A stretch of DNA of 64,000 bases from Bisporella sp. PMI_857 (Eukaryota > Ascomycota > Leotiomycetes > Helotiales > Helotiaceae): the NCBI GenBank assembly GCA_021307315.1, contig JAJSPD010000002.1, positions 62,001 through 126,000 on the forward strand, given 5' to 3'. The notes under the pieces are model-generated. The model was not told where the DNA came from. It saw only the letters and a list, made by a program, of their open reading frames with translations, and made no database searches. Positions 1 through 11,368 of the stretch are shown here, one piece after another (within the stretch, counting starts at the first letter, position 1; each line of letters begins with the position of its first letter). The translations under genes were made by a program, and so were the position numbers.

Positions 1-1245
1 ACATACATCAGCACTCTCAAGCCCTGATTCAACAGTGCGGCTACCTCGCCTGTGGTGGGATAGTAGAAGTCCCCAACTTTGGCATAACTGTTGCCTACCT
101 TACTTGAGCAAGCATGGAACTTCCTGAAATCTTCAGGGATGCCCAGGGCTTCGCGAATCGAGGCAGAGTTGAGATAGGCGGTGATGGAGCTCTCAATTGG
201 ATAACACAACTCTCCCTCGCACGGTTTACTGACATCATAGAAGTTGAGTCCACTTTCTACGAATGGCTGCATAAACTTTTGCGCACAGAATTTTGTAGCA
301 ACCTCGCCAATAAGGTTGTCCTGGTATTCGTACGCTGCCTTCCAGAGACGCTCACAACGTGTCACGTGTTTGCTCATCTCTTTGCAAATATCATCCTTGA
401 GTAATGGCCCAATGCCAGTGACGTTTGTACAAGAGATATCCCAGCTTGAAGTTGCTTGATGGGCTTCATCATAGATTCCATTACCGATCATCACGCTCCT
501 TAGCGGTACTTGCTTTTCCGGTGCGATCTTGGCGTTTTCATCGAGGATGTGCTTCGCGAAGATGGGGATATAGTGGCCGCCGTAGCTCTCACCTGCAATG
601 TGATATGGCAGAGCTCTTGATTCTGGGAATGTTTGATACCATATTTGCATGAAGGCAAAACTATTTGTGTCAGCTGATAGGGGACAGTATGAAAGGAAGA
701 AATACAGCCACATACACGTCTTCAGCCGCTGCAAACGTTCCGTTAGCTTCAATGCCATGCCCCTTATCCGCATACGAAAATCCAACTCCAATTGGCTGAT
801 CCAGGAAGAAGACTGATGCTTCCTCAATCCACGACGCTGGATTCGGGTCGGTGCTGTTCCCAGCTTCGTTGACTCTGCAAGGTCCCAACTCCATAAACAG
901 TCCGGTCATAGAAGAGCATCCTGGGCCCCCATTAATCCACATAATCAGAGGATCAGTTGCGGGAGCTTTTCTGCTCTCGAAGTAGTAGAAGTAAAAATGT
1001 TTCCAGTCGCCGATTGAAAGATACCCCGAGAAACCTTTGGTGGCGCCATTACACACGGCATCTGATGGATCATGTGCCTTTAGGGATATCTTGTGGTTGG
1101 GGTGATCTTTGTGGGTTAATACCGAGAATTCATCGGAATTGAGTAGATTGGGCCGTGGTTCGGAGGGCAAGGAAGGTGAAGGCGTGAGCGGAATCTGGCC
1201 CCCAGAAACCAGTCCAACGACCGTGAGAAGACTAAATATCCTCAT
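1..1245 (-). CDS. Serine carboxypeptidase (S10), 5' part, cut by the left edge
   Basis: Serine carboxypeptidases remove C-terminal residues in the vacuole or outside the cell. Exon 1 runs 1245-716 and exon 2 from 660 off the window; the 55-nt intron (715-661, GTATGT..CTGAC..TAG) rejoins the frame as EDVFAFMQIW. The chosen start gives a hydrophobic signal peptide (MRIFSLLTVVGLVSG); an upstream in-frame Met would bury it. The substrate-binding motif WINGGPGCSS lies in exon 1 and the nucleophile motif GESYGGHY in exon 2. The catalytic Asp and His would lie beyond the edge. A propeptide-like stretch follows the signal. No neighbour suggests a specific pathway. The family is certain; vacuolar versus secreted location is open. 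Confidence 0.93.
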
Positions 1246-2197
1246 AGTATACAAATAGTTCAGACAACTGACGAAACGATAATAAACAAAAGCGAAGGGA
1301 TTCCAAAGATGAGCTTTCGTTGATGTTGATCGTATAAGTGGGGCTTTCCAAATGGGGCAGCTCGCTCGCTCCTTGTCGGCTACTCTGACCATCAAGGCTA
1401 CGAACTAATCCATCCTCCACTATTAGCATTGATATTTAAAAATGACGCTCACACTTTTTGGTTAGCATTGAGACAGCGACAGTCACTGGTCTCAGGAGCC
1501 TACGAAGCAGTGTCTGCTAAACAAGCCAAGGATGGCGCCGGGCTAACCACAATCCGTAATATCATGTCCTGCGAAATGAGGGATTAAAAAAAGTTGATCT
1601 AACCTTTTACTGAGCCGTAGACGTTCAATATTAGTAGAGAATATACCTCTAGGGTTTCATGCCATTGGAAACTAGAATACTGCAGGGTCTGATGTATAAG
1701 CCTATCGTTAATGTATCTGAAAAGCCTAGGTCATTTCAGCTCTAGACTCACAATGCTTTAGGACTGTTATGGCATCACTTTTATGCCTGTCGTGCTCACA
1801 AATGTTCAAAAAGTGTAAATAAAATGATACTTGTCAGTGTGTCATCTTACACTAGACATTCAGCATGTTATTAGCTGTGTCGAAATCATCTTTTTGACAA
1901 CATAGTACATACAAATACCCTTTGGTGTGCCTCTCAGTTCTTTTGATACGCGATGCAATGCAAATATAGCAAATCTAACATTTCGGTTGATCAGAATTTC
2001 TTTCGTCTACATCATCTTGTCGGGATTTTTAGCGCAATTCGAGGCTTGCCAGCTTTTGCTCACATGGAGCTTCCTTACAATTTGCAGGCCTAGATGGACA
2101 AGCTCCTAGAGCACGTTGACGTGACCTTTTTGCTTACCTCCCATAAATTCGACAGTAGATAGAGTTCCGAATTCCAGTCGATCCATTTAGTTACATG
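1246..2197. other. Intergenic, no gene recognised
   Basis: This stretch holds the promoter side of the carboxypeptidase and the upstream flank of nothing else, since the gene to its right points away from it and ends at 2198. Only short open frames without family resemblance occur. I see no RNA gene or repeat. Confidence 0.5.
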
Positions 2198-3124
2198 CTA
2201 CAATGGCTCGGTTGCAACTCGAAGCGTTCTGCGTACAATATACCCCCGCACAACTGTCCATCCGTCAAGGTCGTTCTCCCAGATGCTGATTTTCTCCCAA
2301 TCTAGATGTAATTCCAAAGAACCCCACCACCACCAAGTCGTTTCAATCCGCGCGCATACATAATAATATTTTTGATAGTACCATATCATTTTCACCTTTT
2401 TTGCGTTTTGATCTGATATTCGAAAATTCTGCGGTCGAACTCGTTTCAAGCGGCGGTGGGGTTTGGCATGTCTATCTCTCAAATTTATCCAGGGCACGGG
2501 GATCGCCATGGCAGTTCTCACTCCTCCGGGGATGACAATAAGTTTATGTTCCATGTTCGAGATGTGCTTTGACAATTCCATAGTTATATGTCCAAATAGG
2601 AGAAAATCATCTTCAGTAAGAAATAGTTCCTTGAATGCTGTATCTGTCATAGCCAGATGGCGAACCTTCTCACGGTCGGATTGTAGACCATCGAAGAAGA
2701 ACGAGTATGACCTCGCTTGACCGAAAAGTAGTACAGTATCGGTAGGCCGGATAAGTATCTGAGGGGGCAAATATTGAAAGTCTCTGATGTTTTTATCCTT
2801 ATGGGAAACGGCGTAGACTTGTTGAGCTGCATTGCGAGCAGCCTTACACAGATGAAACCAGACTGGAATGGCTGTGAAATATGTTGGGTTGGAATCACCA
2901 TTAAGATGCGACCATATCTCTAGAACTTGGGGTGCAGCTGATAGGATGGCAATCTGCCAGACCAGAGCCTGGAGCTCGAAAGGCAGGTTTGGAAAAGGAT
3001 AGAATGTTGACGGCACAGGTGCTGGTAGAATCTTCAACTTCCGCATTAAATCACTGAGTCTCTTTGCTTGGTTCAGCGCCTCAGTCTTCATCGTAAATAT
3101 CTTGGGACGCTGAACTTCCAGCAT
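2198..3124 (-). CDS. 2EXR-domain protein
   Basis: This is a single-exon 308-residue protein. After a short basic N-terminus, residues about 40-75 read FYPFPNLPFELQALVWQIAI, the signature opening of the fungal 2EXR domain, a lineage-expanded domain of unknown function in ascomycetes. The second half is basic and rich in Trp and Tyr. There is no signal peptide or membrane segment. The start at 3124 leaves little leader before the domain, as is usual for these proteins. An additional upstream exon cannot be excluded. Molecular function is unknown; the family assignment rests on the F-x-F-P-x-L-P-x-E-L pattern. Confidence 0.75.
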   Translation of the reverse strand: MLEVQRPKIFTMKTEALNQAKRLSDLMRKLKILPAPVPSTFYPFPNLPFELQALVWQIAILSAAPQVLEIWSHLNGDSNPTYFTAIPVWFHLCKAARNAAQQVYAVSHKDKNIRDFQYLPPQILIRPTDTVLLFGQARSYSFFFDGLQSDREKVRHLAMTDTAFKELFLTEDDFLLFGHITMELSKHISNMEHKLIVIPGGVRTAMAIPVPWINLRDRHAKPHRRLKRVRPQNFRISDQNAKKVKMIWYYQKYYYVCARIETTWWWWGSLELHLDWEKISIWENDLDGWTVVRGYIVRRTLRVATEPL

Positions 3125-3418
3125 CGTTCGGGGATGGAGATAGCTATGGCGTTGTCGAAAGTGTTGACGGATCTGTAGTCAGATAAGTGCTATATTTTAG
3201 CAGGTATGAGTAAAGGTTTCTAGCTCATACTACCTCTATTAGCCAAACTAAACTCGGTAGTCCGGCACAAGGGCTCGATCTAGAGTGTGCAGCCTGGCCG
3301 GACAACTGTGGATGTCGAAAAAGCTTGTGGAGCTGTATATTTCATCACATCTAGGCATGTGATACTTGATAATCTAAGGGTACGGTTTTTATTTTATTTT
3401 TTGATAATAGCTGCTGCA

Positions 3419-4660
3419 TCATGTCTTCTCGCTAATTCGTAGCTGTGATAAAGGAACCTCGTTGCCAAACCTATCTGTGCCCATTTCCTCATTGCCGTGG
3501 GCTTGAGATTTGTCAGACGCAGACGTTTCTACTTCTTGCGTATGCTCGTCTACATCATTCTCCACATCCTCGTCTTCATCATCCCCCGAACTGTCTTCAT
3601 CCCCTCTAGCAGCGTTAGGATCACCATCACCATCAACCCCAACATCTTTCATATATGCCTCGAGTTCTTTTGCCATTTTTCGTGAAAAGCCTGAGGCCTC
3701 AACAGAGACATCGAGTCTCGGAACGCCATCTTTGCCTACTAATTTCCGCGCATCCTTGAAAAAAGGGCCTTTTTCATCACTGGTAAAATGAAAGCGGCGT
3801 TCGAAAAAACGCTTGATGCAATTCACATCGCGGTCGAAGTAGTATTCGGCATTGAGGTGATCTACTGACACCATTTGAGGAAAATCAATCAGTATTGGGG
3901 TCAGGTTTAAAGATTCTGCCACATCTTCTGTGCCTGTGCCTCCAATTTTTTCTTCCTTAATCAAGATATTGAACTCGTTAAAATCTCCGTGTATCAACCC
4001 GTACTGTGCAAGTCGAAGGATCATAGCGATAAGCTCTGCGTATAGCGAAGCGGGATTTGGTACAGCAGATATTTGGCGCATGGGGAAGGCGTCGATCAGA
4101 GACATGACAATCGTATGTCTAGACTGCGCCAAAGGTTCAGGGACTGGAAATCCGTTCTCGCGTAGAGCTGTCATGAAGGCAAATTCTTTCAGTGCAGCTA
4201 ACTTCGACATGTACATCCAACTTCCCCCATGCCTCTTCCTTAAGTAGTCTCGATTGGCCTTGACTGTTCGAAAAGATATACGACCGAGTCTGTGAATCTT
4301 CAATACCCTCTGTGTACCTCGCTCATCTGCTACCACAAAAATATCGCTCTCTTTTCCCACTCCGATCTGGTTCCCCACACTGTAGACATCCTTTCGCTTC
4401 CGGTATGTATTGAGAGCTAAGTAGTCGAGACCGCCATAGGTAAGTCGATAACCATCATAACTTGCGTTCTTAAGTCGCCCAATCAAGCCTACTTTTGCCA
4501 ATGCAGATATGCTTCTGTGAACTTGACGGCGTAGTCCAGATATTTGTCCAATTAGTGCAGTTGGGACGACTTCATGGTTTTTGGATGCAGTCTCGACAGC
4601 AGTGAGAGTTTTCCAGTCTTCGGCAGTCAAATATCGCATATGCTTCGTATCGAGCTTCAT
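3419..4660 (-). CDS. RIO2: Atypical serine kinase RIO2 (40S ribosome maturation)
   Basis: RIO2 binds pre-40S particles and uses its ATPase/kinase activity in the late cytoplasmic maturation of 18S rRNA. Residues 1-90 form the RIO2-type winged helix (MKLDTKHMRYLTAEDW, then YRLTYGGLDYLAL). The kinase follows: P-loop GVGKES (100-105), Lys121 in VLKIHRLG, catalytic loop HGDFNEFN (Asp226) and metal-binding IDFPQ. The acidic C-terminus holds runs of D/E. The start at 4660 is preferred over an in-frame Met at 4732, because known RIO2 proteins begin with the M-K-L-x-x-x-x-M-R-Y-L block. It is a single exon of 413 aa. The gene diverges from RPN1 across 306 bp. Confidence 0.96.
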   Translation of the reverse strand: MKLDTKHMRYLTAEDWKTLTAVETASKNHEVVPTALIGQISGLRRQVHRSISALAKVGLIGRLKNASYDGYRLTYGGLDYLALNTYRKRKDVYSVGNQIGVGKESDIFVVADERGTQRVLKIHRLGRISFRTVKANRDYLRKRHGGSWMYMSKLAALKEFAFMTALRENGFPVPEPLAQSRHTIVMSLIDAFPMRQISAVPNPASLYAELIAMILRLAQYGLIHGDFNEFNILIKEEKIGGTGTEDVAESLNLTPILIDFPQMVSVDHLNAEYYFDRDVNCIKRFFERRFHFTSDEKGPFFKDARKLVGKDGVPRLDVSVEASGFSRKMAKELEAYMKDVGVDGDGDPNAARGDEDSSGDDEDEDVENDVDEHTQEVETSASDKSQAHGNEEMGTDRFGNEVPLSQLRISEKT

Positions 4661-4966
4661 TTTCAAGGCTGTGCCTAGAACTTGAATTTGTTGTGGTGGA
4701 TAAAGTTCTGTATTATCAAAAATTCTAAGCAAGGTTCTTCAGCCTTGCGCCTCGGGGAATTGTTTATCCGAGAGCAGCACTAGCGGAGAGGTCGACGCGG
4801 ATGAGCTTGCCTGGATGAATAATAAAATCAACACAACTCAAACCAAGCCATTCCACCTCACATACGCCATCCTGAAGCTTTCTTGGTGGCATAATATTAA
4901 GATTTTCCTCCGTGCAGCTGAACCCCTAATCGATTCTCTTCGCCTTACATTTCTACCTGACGAAAG
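4661..4966. promoter_or_regulatory. Divergent RIO2/RPN1 promoter with a PACE-like site
   Basis: The 306 bp between the two start codons must carry both promoters. At 4885-4893, GGTGGCATA matches 8 of 9 bases of the yeast Rpn4-binding proteasome-associated control element GGTGGCAAA, about 75 bp before the RPN1 start. That Rpn4-like control acts here is an inference. Confidence 0.5.
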
Positions 4967-7848
4967 ATGGCCCAGGATGCGGAGCCTCCCAAAGCTGCTG
5001 ACAAGGGAAAGGGAAAGGCGGTAGATAGAGATGCCAAAAAGGTTGATGAGACCAAGAAAGACAAAGATGGAAAGCCTTTGGTAAATGGAAAGAAGGAAGA
5101 ACCGGTTGTTGGAGGTCAGTTTAAAACTATGTTTTGCCTCCGTATTGGCTAATAAATGTTGCAGCAGAGGAGCTCAGCGAGGAGGACCAACAGTTAAAAA
5201 GTGAGCTTGATATGCTTGTGGAACGATTAACTGTACGTGATACTTCTCATGACGGATTCTCTAGAACTGATGTCTTTCAATATAGGAATCGGATACAAGT
5301 CTGTACAAGCCATCTCTCGAAGCTATCAAAGACTCCATAAAAACCTCAACATCATCAATGACCGCCGTTCCCAAACCCCTGAAATTTCTGCGGCCACATT
5401 ATGAACCTATGGGCAAGCTCTACGAGGAGTGGCCCGCTGGCGATGACAAGACATCCCTCGCAGACGTACTTTCCGTTATTGCCATGACATTCTCAGACGA
5501 AGACCGACAGGATACCTTGAAATACCGTTTACTTGCGCCAACGTCAGATATTGGGTCATGGGGTCATGAGTACACACGGCATCTAGCTCTTGAGCTTGGA
5601 GAGGTATATTCCAAGAGATTGACAGCCGATGAGCCTTACCAAGATCTGATCGATCTTGCTCTATTACTTGTGCCACTATATCTCAAGAGTAATGCAGAAG
5701 CCGATGCCGTTGATCTAATGAGTGAACTAGAGATTATTGAAGAAATACCGAAATTCCTTGATAAGGATACGTTCCCTCGAGTTTGCCTCTACATGGTTAG
5801 CATGGTCAACCTTTTAACATACCCTGAAGATCAACAATTTCTCAGAACTGCACATAACATCTATAAACAATATAACCAGCTGCCACAAGCTATTGTTCTT
5901 GCGATCCGTTTAAATGACCTCGAGTTGATAAAAGAGGACTTCAACGCAACCAACGATGCGGCCCTGAAAAAGCAAATGGCTTTCCTCATCGCGAGGCAAC
6001 AAATCATCTTAGCTCTTCCAGCAGAAAGCCAAGAAGAACAAGAGATCGAAGAATGCTTAAACAACACAAAGCTACCTGAGCACTTCAAAGCTCTAGCCAA
6101 AGAGCTGAATATTCTAGATCCGAAATCGACCGAAGATATCTACAAAAGCCACCTGGAAAGCAATCGTGTCGCAGGATTAACAAACCTCGATTCAGCACGG
6201 CATAACCTTGCGGCAGGGTTTGTCAACGCCTTCGTCAATGCTGGGTTTGGCAATGATAAGATGATGATGGTTGAGGAAGATAAACAGAGTTGGGTATGGA
6301 AGACAAAGGATGAAGGAATGCTGTCAACAACCGCTTCCCTCGGTACGCTCATGCTATGGGATATAGAGTCTGGTCTCGATAAAATCGATAAGTTCACGTA
6401 CGCTCAAGAGGATCCCATTCAAGCTGGTGCTATGTTAGCGATTGGCATTATGAGCTCAGGTGTTCGAATTGACTCAGAGCCCGCTTTGGCACTTCTTGGT
6501 GATCTGGACAAGTTGAACCACAAAAGCCCATTGGTACGTGTCGCTTCGATAATGGGACTTGGTCTGGCATACGCGGGATCGAACCATTTGGCACTCCTCG
6601 AGCTGCTTTTGCCAATTGTCACGGATACTTCTCAAGATATGCAGATTTCTGCTATGGCCGCTCTTTCTTTGGGCTTGATTTTTGTTGGCTCTTCGAACAG
6701 TGAGGTCAGCGAGGCCATTGTGCAGACCTTCCTTGATGATGATCGCAAATCCCAATTAAAGGACAAGTGGACGCGATTTATGGCCCTTGGTCTTGGACTA
6801 CTCTTCTTCGGGAGGCAAGAAGAGGTGGACGTGATATTGGAGACCTTAAAGGCTATTGACCATCCAATGTCGAAGCCAACCTCAGTACTTGCTGAGATTT
6901 GTGCATGGGCTGGAACTGGGACCGTTCTGAAGTTGCAAGAACTACTTCACATTTGTAACGACCACATTGAAGAAGCAGATGACAAGAAAGGTGACGAATT
7001 ACTTCAAGCTTATGCTGTAATTGGTCTAGGACTGGTAGCGATGGGAGAGGAAGTGGGACAGGAAATGGTCTTGCGTCAATTCGGGCATCTCATGCACTAT
7101 GGCGAGGCAAATATCAGAAAAGCAGTTCCCCTTGCAATGGGTCTTCTCAGCCCAAGCAATCCTCAAATGAAGGTTTACGATACCTTATCAAGATATAGTC
7201 ACGACAACGACAATGATGTTGCGATCAATGCTATCTTTGCCATGGGTCTTTTAGGCGCAGGAACAAACAATGCAAGGTTAGCCCAGCTGCTTAGGCAACT
7301 GGCAAGCTATTACCACAGAGATCAAGACACCCTCTTCATGGTGCGGATTGCCCAGGGCTTATTGCACATGGGTAAAGGGACACTGTCAATCAATCCCTTC
7401 CACACAGACCGGCAGGTGCTCTCTAGAGTTTCCACTGGTGGTCTCCTTGCTGTCTTAGTTGCCATGATCGATGCTAAGCAGTTCATCGCTGACAAACACC
7501 ACTACCTACTCTACTTCCTCGTTACGGCCATGCATCCTCGTTTCCTCGTCACTCTTGACGAAAATCTCAAACCGCTGACCGTGAACGTCCGAGTCGGTCA
7601 AGCCGTAGATGTTGTAGGACAGGCAGGCCGACCGAAGACCATCACTGGTTGGCAGACGCAGAGCACGCCTGTGCTACTAGCTTATGGTGAACGGGCGGAG
7701 TTGGAGGATGAGCAGTATATCAGCTTGAGCAGTAATCTTGAGGGCTTGGTGATCTTGAAAAAGGTAAGCTATTCTCGGTTCTTGATTGAGAGATGGACGA
7801 GTGCTAACAATGGAACAGAACCCGGACTGGGACGGCGGAAAGAGCTAA
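4967..7848 (+). CDS. RPN1: 26S proteasome regulatory subunit RPN1
   Basis: RPN1 is the large non-ATPase base subunit of the 19S particle; it docks ubiquitin receptors and shuttle factors. Exons: 4967-5114, 5168-5232, 5286-7763 and 7819-7848, giving 906 aa. The N-terminus is Lys/Asp rich, as is usual. EELSEEDQQLKSELDMLVER begins the conserved region, and proteasome/cyclosome repeats (GLGLAYAGS, ALGLGLLFFG, GLGLVAMGEE) fill about residues 400-780. The last intron (7764-7818, with GCTAAC) adds only nine codons, NPDWDGGKS, after EGLVILKK; reading through it would give an unrelated tail. Intron 1 ends in GCAGCAG, so a tandem acceptor may add one Ala. The family is beyond doubt. Confidence 0.97.
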
Positions 7849-8217
7849 ATGAAATGGATTATGGCGCATGGATGTAAACTGTATAATAGTCTCAGTAATG
7901 ACCTCGAGCAGGATCATCAACTATGAAAATGATAGATCCCGACATATCAATAATTATGTCCTTTAGCTTGGAATGATTGCGAGATTTTAATTGTGGCAAA
8001 ATTTATTTCATTTATCAAATTTCTGTAAAATGCGTTAATCTAATCACTAGCAGCGCCTTTGCTCTGTAAGCACATAAAGTAGCCACGCGATATGTTACAC
8101 CCCTTGCAACGAGATGTCAAGAACCCCTACTTCCAATATGGTACTCCTAATAAGAGCCTTCCTACTAAACAAAACAAAGTCCCTCGTTTGCCGTCCTAAG
8201 CACAGCCTTCTATCCTT
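7849..8217. other. Convergent 3' flanks of RPN1 and MLH1
   Basis: The two genes end facing each other here. It is AT-rich 3'-UTR type sequence, with no gene or repeat recognised. Confidence 0.5.
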
Positions 8218-10502
8218 CTAACACCGCTCGAAAACTCGATACAGCCCCTTCAAATTCGCCACCTCAAGCACACCGCCTTTGCCCAGCGACTTGGTAGCAA
8301 CCAACCTGCTTTTAAACGCCGGAAACATAATATCCTCCAACACGCGTCTAACCTCTTCCCTCCTTACTTTTACCTCCTCGTCGACTTCTTCCTCCGCTTC
8401 CGCTGGACCCGGGCTCGGTGGTAACTGCTCAGGGGCGTAGAATGAGGCGAGTTCGCGGAGGAAGGATTCAAAACACTCTTTCTCGGATGTCCATGTTACG
8501 AAGGGTCCCAGACGGAGGAGGAAACGCGGGAGTTTGGCGAGCGAAGGCGTATAATGTTTCATGAGGAGGGGGATGGTGAGGAGATCTCCAGCGGGGGATA
8601 TGCCCAGCGAGAAGTATTCTTCTAGCATTTCACGGCGCTCTATCAGTTGTTCTGCAACTTTCTCGACAGCTTCCTCTACCTCAAACTCATCTTCCGGGTT
8701 TGTTGGCCGAGCTTTCTCATGCTCGGCTGCTATACGGAGGAGGCCTCGAAGGGACAGAGGAGGATCGAAACGTATGACGCCGAAGTTTCCGAAATGTGTG
8801 AGGCCGATCTGGTAGAAGTACTCCGCGGCAATCATGCCGTAGTCGACGAGAAAAAGCTTTACGCCGCCTTGGATGGCAACTAGCCGGCGCCTCTCGTCGA
8901 CGATTCCGACAAAGGTGTGGCTGGCAAACACCTCAGTGAGCTCATTGTGCATCTCATCGCGTACCTCCGTGCGCAGCTCTTTTACGGACATAAGTTGGCA
9001 AGGGACGAACTTGCGTTCGGTGAGTGTGTAGTCCTTGTCTATATCGTGCGAGTTGGCTTGTGTCTCGGGGTCTCTTGTACGGGTTGTGGTAGAGGGTGGG
9101 AGCATGCTAGTTATTGTGCGGACTTTGGGGTCAGTACGGACTAGGTTGTTTTCGTATGGTTTTGGTTTTGATTTAGGCGTGGCTTTGGTGGTGGCATCTA
9201 GCGTTGCTAGGTCTGGTGTTGTTGCGAGTGGTACTCGAGCCCCGGGAAGCAGTGTTTGCATCATAAAAGTGCGGCTTGTGTCGACATTTGCAAGTTTGAC
9301 GCGGATATCAGTGCAAACGGCTTCGATTATTTCATCTTCATTGAGAAAGTTGACTTCTCGTTTCGTGGGGTGAACGTTGACATCGACTCGTTCTGGCTCA
9401 ATCTCAAGACTGAGGTATGTGAATGGATGTCCTCCTTTGGGTAGAAATGCTGAGTATGTCTGCTCAATTGCTTTCCTAATGTTTGTAGACTCAACACAGC
9501 GGTGATTTATGAATAGCAAAAGTGTAGTTTTCTTGACATGGTAATTTGCATTCGTAGTCCATCCACGCGCTGTGAAGCCCCATGTTTTGTCGGTCGAGGT
9601 AAACTCAATCAACTCGTTCGCAACTGCCCCTCCATGAATCTGACGAATACGGTCCACGGTTGAGGAGTTTGACTGAGTTGAGATTCCCGTGCTTGCCTCA
9701 CCATACTTTTTGCAGATAAACGCAACGCCGTCGCGGTGGACAGCATATCTCCCCACCATATCAAGAATTTTGTTGTACTCGTCAGAAGCTGACCTAAAAG
9801 CTCGACGTCTTGTTGGAACATTATAAAAGAGATCCTCGACAGTGATCTGAGTTCCTGGACGACCAGCGATAGGTCTTGGCTCCGCACTTTGGCCAGGTTT
9901 TGCTGGAGCTAGGCGACCACTATCGTAATGAGCTCTGTAGGCACAACTGGAATCTTTCGTTCTAGTGGTGACTTGGAGGTGAGCAATATGACTAATACTT
10001 GCTAAAGCTTCTCCACGAAAGCCATATGTTCCGATAGTCGTCAGGTCCTCAAACTCTTTAAGCTTTGAGGTTGTGAAACGTTCACATAGAATTGGAAGAT
10101 CTTCTCTCTGCAACTGGTTAACGTGGACAAGTTGACATTTCTATAGACGTACATCAATACCGTGACCATTGTCTGTGATCTGTAGAAGCTTCAGGCCACC
10201 CTCTTTGACAACAACTTCAAGAGATGTAGACCCAGCATCGACTGAGTTCTCGATAAGCTCTTTCAAGGCGTGAACAGGAGCGACGATGATTTCTCCAGCA
10301 GCAATCTTATTGACTACATTTGGATCAAGTGCCTGCATCTTATTAGATACCTTGTAGTTTTGAGTGTTGGTGAGTTTACTTTAATCCTTCTTGGGCCAGT
10401 GACTTCGGTGAGCTCATCCGCTTTCCTCTTGACACCTCTTGGACCATCGGAGGTTACCTTGCCTCCCTCTACATCTAAATCCAAATCCATATGCCCAGTC
10501 AT
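8218..10502 (-). CDS. MLH1: DNA mismatch repair protein MLH1
   Basis: MLH1 is the MutL-alpha subunit that couples mismatch recognition by MutS homologues to strand removal; it also acts in meiotic crossing over. Exons: 10502-10380, 10332-10153 and 10107-8218, giving 730 aa. GHKL ATPase motifs are intact: [20 protein letters not shown], and TTSKL followed by [12 protein letters not shown]. The MutL transducer domain follows ([12 protein letters not shown]). A divergent linker leads to a C-terminal dimerisation domain that ends in the MLH1 signature FERC. Both introns are 45-47 nt with good GT/AG ends. A start at 10544 is possible but adds residues not expected in the family; 10502 (MTGHMDLD) is chosen, and Met5 is another candidate. 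Confidence 0.96.
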
Positions 10503-11368
10503 CTTCAGTTCGTACACTTTCCTCCTATATACATCACATGACAAGACGATGGAACAGTAGACGTGTTGAAAGTTATGCAGTCACCTGTCGTATTGCTATG
10601 TAAGGTTTGGCTGGGTCGGATTCAGGATGGAAGGAGTAGCATATCATTACTGACGTGATTGTTATCTCACTGATGTATCTCAAACCAGGCAGTTTAGCAT
10701 GATGACCATAGAAAAGATTAATCATTCATAACAGAGCGGAGGAGGAGGTAAGAAGCGCGAATGAACAGCTCGTGGTTCTATTGGCCATTTCTTCACAATA
10801 GGTGGGGCCGCAGGGTCAAAGGGAAAGCCCGTTCGCTTGCAATAAGCATTGTACAATACATAGGCGTTCCCCTCTCAATCCATCTATTAAGTTGAAATCG
10901 ACCCCCAAATACTTTTATATGCCTTGCTAATTAGCGTGTGTCTCTGCAGCGGTGGATTGTTCCCTTTGGCTGTATATCAGGATACACCCAGGTCTGCACG
11001 CAACAAAGAACCTGTTCTATCTCGAAGATGTTGCAAATGCCCCTATGAGCGACAATTGTTCAACCGGAACAGTCTTGGATAACACTGGGATCAGCGCAAG
11101 GTGTAACGAATAATGGTTTTCTGAGAAACACGAAATGTGCAAGGTCAGAGCGAGGACTAGGCAGCCTCCACCATAAAGGGAACAAAGGTCTTTTTACAAG
11201 TTACTTGGTCTACGACACATTAAGAAATATGTTTCCTGCTTATTTCTTGCTATGTGATATCAATAATGCGACACAATTTTGGCCTCTACCATGCAGTTTC
11301 AGCTGGCGAGCCCTAGTAATAAGCTTAGTTGGGTTGAAGCAGTCTATTATTTGCAGCAGTGTCTTCTA
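10503..11368. other. Intergenic between MLH1 and the tyrosinase gene
   Basis: This holds the MLH1 promoter (right of 10502) and the 3' side of the tyrosinase gene. I recognise no coding or RNA gene in it. Confidence 0.5.
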
